64,000 nt of DNA from assembly GCA_964501905.1 (NCBI GenBank), contig CAZCTW010000002.1:186001-250000 (forward strand). Reading direction: 5' to 3'. The translations under genes and the position numbers were made by a program. Positions 61,756 to 64,000 of the stretch are shown in pieces (the stretch's first letter is position 1; every line of letters starts with the position of its first letter). The notes beneath the pieces are model-generated. The model had not been told where the DNA came from. It made no database searches and worked only from the letters and a program-made list of their open reading frames with translations. Source of the DNA: B69-G16 sp964501905 (GTDB lineage: Archaea > Thermoproteota > Thermoprotei > Thermofilales > B69-G16).

Positions 61756-62109
61756 GTGCTATTTAAGGCGTATCCTATGACGCCACCAATCAATGTTATC
61801 AAGGAATATTTAGAGAAGAAAGGCTTTAAGGTTGTCCTAGACGGCTCTCTCGAGGGGGTTAGCGGAATAGAGCACCATTTTAGCATATTAGCGTTTAAAG
61901 GTAAAAAAATAGTGTGCGTAGATATACCGAATCCTTCACTCTTTCTTCCCAGCGTCTATGGAAAAGCTATAGACATACCTTGGGCTCGGATTCTGGTTCC
62001 AGTAAAAAGGGATAATTTGTGCAACTATGACCATACCGCGTGTAATTTATCGATAATATCTTATAGGAATGTAGAGGAGTTAATTGACAAAATCAAGGAG
62101 CTTCTATAA
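61756..62109 (+). CDS. Small protein with nuclease-fold-like pattern
   Basis: 117 residues: PINVIKEYLEKKGFKVVLDGSL, GIEHHFSILAFKGKKIVCVDIP, then a helix. The arrangement (helix, acidic/EHxF strand, strand with VDI) recalls restriction-endonuclease-like domains fused to archaeal HTH proteins, but full catalytic residues are not evident. Start GTG 61756 or ATG 61777. No neighbours that help. Confidence 0.55.
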   Translation: MLFKAYPMTPPINVIKEYLEKKGFKVVLDGSLEGVSGIEHHFSILAFKGKKIVCVDIPNPSLFLPSVYGKAIDIPWARILVPVKRDNLCNYDHTACNLSIISYRNVEELIDKIKELL

Positions 62110-62228
62110 GCTGCTTATTTTATCGGTCATAAGCTTACCCTATCATCACAGCTCAGAGTGCCATCGGGTAATCATCCCAGATAATCTAACTTAAAAGACG
62201 ATATTAGCTTTGCTTCACAAACTCTGGT

Positions 62229-62571
62229 TTAAACGCTTTCCTTCTTCGCCTTAATTAGGTACTCCTTTACATAATCTCCGAAGAAGAACCGGGCCGCGAA
62301 AATCGCTATGGATAAGCCTATTCCCTGTAGATAAGCCGGAGACGAGGGCCGTTTTAACCTCGGAGGATAAGGCGGAGATGTCTATAAGCAAGGCTGTCAA
62401 TATTAGAAAGGATATAAAGCCGATAAGCACTGCCGCTATGATGTAAGAAATGGATTTGATATCATAGCCTAGCGACGCTAAGTAGACTAGAAATATACCG
62501 TTGGTTAGGGGGAGGTATATATTGGCTAGCAGCGCCTCGCCTATCAGTGCTATCTTCAGAGTTTTTGACAC
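62229..62571 (-). pseudogene. Frameshifted small membrane protein
   Basis: ATG 62571 opens MSKTLKIALIGEALLANIYL and a second helix (IIAAVLIGFISFLILTALLI). At about 62340 the frame enters an unlikely tail (GNRLIHSDFRGPVLLRR), while the neighbouring frame reads PAYLQGIGLSIAIFAARFFFGDYVKEYLIKAKKESV and stops at 62229, a natural third helix and basic end. So one base is gained or lost near 62336-62342. An assembly error is possible. Confidence 0.6.
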
Positions 62572-62590
62572 TTTAATTCCCTTAGTAGTA

Positions 62591-63151
62591 TTACGCTAAC
62601 GGCTTTTTGAGTTCGAAAGGTTTCCATCCAAGCTTCTTGCGGAACTCGTTTATAGCTTCTATCGATTTCTTCTTATCCTCGAGGGACATTTTCTTTGTTT
62701 TTAAAACTGCCATGAAGAGCACGTAGGTCCTGTTGTGTATAGTCCTCTTTGAGACTCCCATTTTCAAATCTTCCTCTAACTCTCTGAGAATAGCTTTGAC
62801 TTCTTCAAAATCGCTGAGGCCTTTCTTTCCTATATCTCTGACTTCTCTACCTAGGTAGAGATTGCCCTTCTCGACTACTACGAATTTGCCGTTTTCGAAA
62901 GTTACGCGTCCTTTTACTATGCGATCGTAAAACTCCCAGTTTTCCACCCATTCAGGATTTTTCTCACGTAATAGTTTTAACACCATCCTTCTTATCTGCG
63001 TAGTTTTCATTCCTTCTTCGACTCTTTTTTCTACTTCATTGGCTATTTCCCTGGCGGCTTCTTCAGAAGCTCCGGCCTTTACACAGCTCCTAACTATCTT
63101 CTCTTTATCGAATTCTTCTATAGAACCATCTACCTTGACTATTTTAACCAT
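62591..63151 (-). CDS. ATP-cone domain protein
   Basis: About 186 residues. The N-terminal 85 residues form an ATP-cone: VKIVKVDGSIEEFDKEKIVRSCVKAG, MKTTQIRRMVLKLLREKNPEW. The C-terminal half is helical and charged (EEVKAILRELEEDLKMG) without catalytic motifs. ATP-cones sense ATP/dATP in ribonucleotide reductases and NrdR; this is a stand-alone version in archaea, perhaps regulatory. ATG 63151 follows GGCGGTGA; a TTG at 63166 is also possible. Confidence 0.78.
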   Translation of the reverse strand: MVKIVKVDGSIEEFDKEKIVRSCVKAGASEEAAREIANEVEKRVEEGMKTTQIRRMVLKLLREKNPEWVENWEFYDRIVKGRVTFENGKFVVVEKGNLYLGREVRDIGKKGLSDFEEVKAILRELEEDLKMGVSKRTIHNRTYVLFMAVLKTKKMSLEDKKKSIEAINEFRKKLGWKPFELKKPLA

Positions 63152-63242
63152 TTTCACCGCCGACAATAATAACTGCTTCTTCCATAAAAAATTTGACTAA
63201 CCTCAGGTTCCCATAATTTTTAAACCGTCTCATGATTAAACG

Positions 63243-63249
63243 TATATAA
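63243..63249 (+). promoter_or_regulatory. TATA box of the NAD-salvage genes
   Basis: TATATAA lies 29-35 nt before the ATG at 63278. It is only 5 nt before the ATG at 63254, which argues against that earlier start. Confidence 0.5.
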
Positions 63250-63277
63250 GCTTATGCCAATGTTATTATCGATCCTT

Positions 63278-63877
63278 ATGGTTGCGATAGAAGTCCCCGA
63301 GTATAAGATAACGGAGGAAAAAGTAGTTTTAGATTCTAAAAAGACCGGGTTAATTATCGTCGATATGCAAAACGACTTCGCACACCCTAATGGTAAGTTA
63401 TTCGTTCCTGAGGCAGAGAAGACTATCCCAGCGATAAAGAAATTATTAGAGAAAGCTAGAAAAGCTGGGGTCTTAGTGGTCTATACTCAAGATTGGCATC
63501 GTGAAGACGATATAGAGTTTAAGATTTGGGGAGAGCACGCTGTTGGAGGGACCTGGGGCGCCGAAATAGTAGAAGAATTAAAGCCTAAAAAAGAGGATAT
63601 AACGGTACATAAGTTAAGATATGATGCTTTCTTCGGAACTCCTCTAGATCACTTGTTGAGGATTTATGGAATAGAAAACTTAGTTATAACGGGTACAGTC
63701 GCCAACATATGTGTTCTGCACACAGCAGGCACCGCCGCGCTTCTAGGCTATAAAATAGTGGTGCCTGTCGACTGTATCTCGGCGCTGACCGAATTCGATA
63801 GATACGCTACCTACAGGCAGGTATACTTCCTCTATAAGGGGGTTTTAACTAAATCTGAGAACATAGAGTTTAGGTAA
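63278..63877 (+). CDS. Nicotinamidase (isochorismatase family)
   Basis: About 199 residues: catalytic Asp in LIIVDMQNDFAHP, metal-site region YTQDWHREDDIEF, Lys in VHKLRYDAFFGT and Cys in TGTVANICVLHTAGTAA. It deamidates nicotinamide to nicotinic acid. ATG 63278 is chosen from the TATA position. The next gene, 4 nt downstream, is NAD synthetase, completing two steps of NAD salvage. Confidence 0.9.
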   Translation: MVAIEVPEYKITEEKVVLDSKKTGLIIVDMQNDFAHPNGKLFVPEAEKTIPAIKKLLEKARKAGVLVVYTQDWHREDDIEFKIWGEHAVGGTWGAEIVEELKPKKEDITVHKLRYDAFFGTPLDHLLRIYGIENLVITGTVANICVLHTAGTAALLGYKIVVPVDCISALTEFDRYATYRQVYFLYKGVLTKSENIEFR

Positions 63878-63881
63878 AACT

Positions 63882-64000
63882 ATGAAGATCACGCCAGAGG
63901 ATTTAAAGCTGGATTATAGTTACGTTGAGAGAAGGATAGTCGACTTTATAAGAGATTACTTCGAGAAGACAGGCGTTAAAAAAGCGGTTTTAGGAATTAG
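63882..64000 (+). CDS. nadE: NAD+ synthetase, N-terminal part (cut by window edge)
   Basis: The ATG at 63882 opens MKITPEDLKLDYSYVERRIV and continues DFIRDYFEKTGVKKAVLGI to the edge; the last strand leads into the PP-loop (SGGxDS) expected next. This is the N-terminus of archaeal NadE, which amidates nicotinate adenine dinucleotide. Adjacent to nicotinamidase in the same direction. Confidence 0.85.
   Translation, partial: MKITPEDLKLDYSYVERRIVDFIRDYFEKTGVKKAVLGI

Noticed and set aside
1..64000. CRISPR arrays, insertion sequences, rRNA operons
   Set aside because: No regularly spaced direct repeats, no transposase motifs with terminal inverted repeats, and no rRNA sequence were seen on reading.

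Overview
The window is chromosomal DNA of a hyperthermophilic archaeon of the Thermoproteota, most likely a Thermofilales/Thermoproteales-type lineage. The evidence is a crenactin gene with an arcadin-like cluster, two Alba genes, Orc1/Cdc6, archaeal FEN1, a Cdc48-type AAA ATPase, RpoF, aEF1B, a GPN-loop GTPase, tRNA introns (one outside the anticodon loop), C/D-box sRNA candidates, archaeal TATA boxes about 30 nt upstream of starts, and frequent GTG/TTG starts. The genus cannot be fixed from sequence reading alone; Korarchaeum and Caldiarchaeum relatives also carry crenactin.

Layout. 0-10 kb is informational: DUF655 (cut by the window edge), rpoF, GPN GTPase, orc1/cdc6, macrodomain, Zn-ribbon plus aEF1B, cdc48, fen, pcm, DUF371, and four tRNAs between 1.1 and 10.3 kb (Val-GAC, Ser-CGA, Lys-TTT with a D-arm intron, Trp-CCA with an anticodon-loop intron). 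A small VirB2-like pilin candidate sits between the last two tRNAs. At 10.3-10.5 kb one TATA element appears to serve two divergent C/D-box sRNA candidates. 10.6-16.3 kb holds a radical SAM gene, a ROK sugar kinase, a P-loop protein and a phosphoesterase. 16.3-19.0 kb is a feoA-feoB-feoC-like iron operon. 19-24.7 kb holds alba, a GH57 glycosidase, SWIM and Trm112-like zinc proteins, gltX and a prepilin peptidase. 24.9-29.3 kb holds a KaiC-like ATPase with a 51-residue RHH partner and a complete-looking lipoate module (LplA/LplB plus two radical SAM proteins resembling LipS1/LipS2). A C/D-box sRNA candidate antisense to 26.33-26.39 kb has a guide that points at C34 of the tRNA-Trp encoded in this same window.

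29.3-34.9 kb is the actin cytoskeleton region: a Rad50/SMC-like protein, a short protein, a coiled-coil protein with a conserved-looking C-terminal peptide, crenactin, and two divergent small genes. 35-42 kb holds a cation exchanger, a stand-alone encapsulin-type ferritin domain, TldD/PmbA, an MFS transporter and then a decaying stretch (LysW relic, HTH-phosphoribosyltransferase pseudogene). Around 42.2-42.6 kb the plus strand switches from A/C-rich to G/T-rich, an origin-like skew change next to the second alba gene.

44.4-55.0 kb is a nucleoside uptake and breakdown island: an ECF transporter (S, T, two ATPases and two extra small membrane proteins), two nucleoside phosphorylases, a phosphohexo/pentomutase, a PfkB kinase, a BtpA-family protein and a TudS-like desulfidase, with a sugar-isomerase-like gene beside it. 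55.2-56.2 kb is a broken tandem GNAT gene. 56.5-61.3 kb encodes two exported proteins, one a very large C25 (gingipain-like) peptidase. The right end holds a REase-fold-like small protein, a frameshifted membrane protein, an ATP-cone protein, and nicotinamidase followed by nadE (cut by the edge), i.e. NAD salvage.
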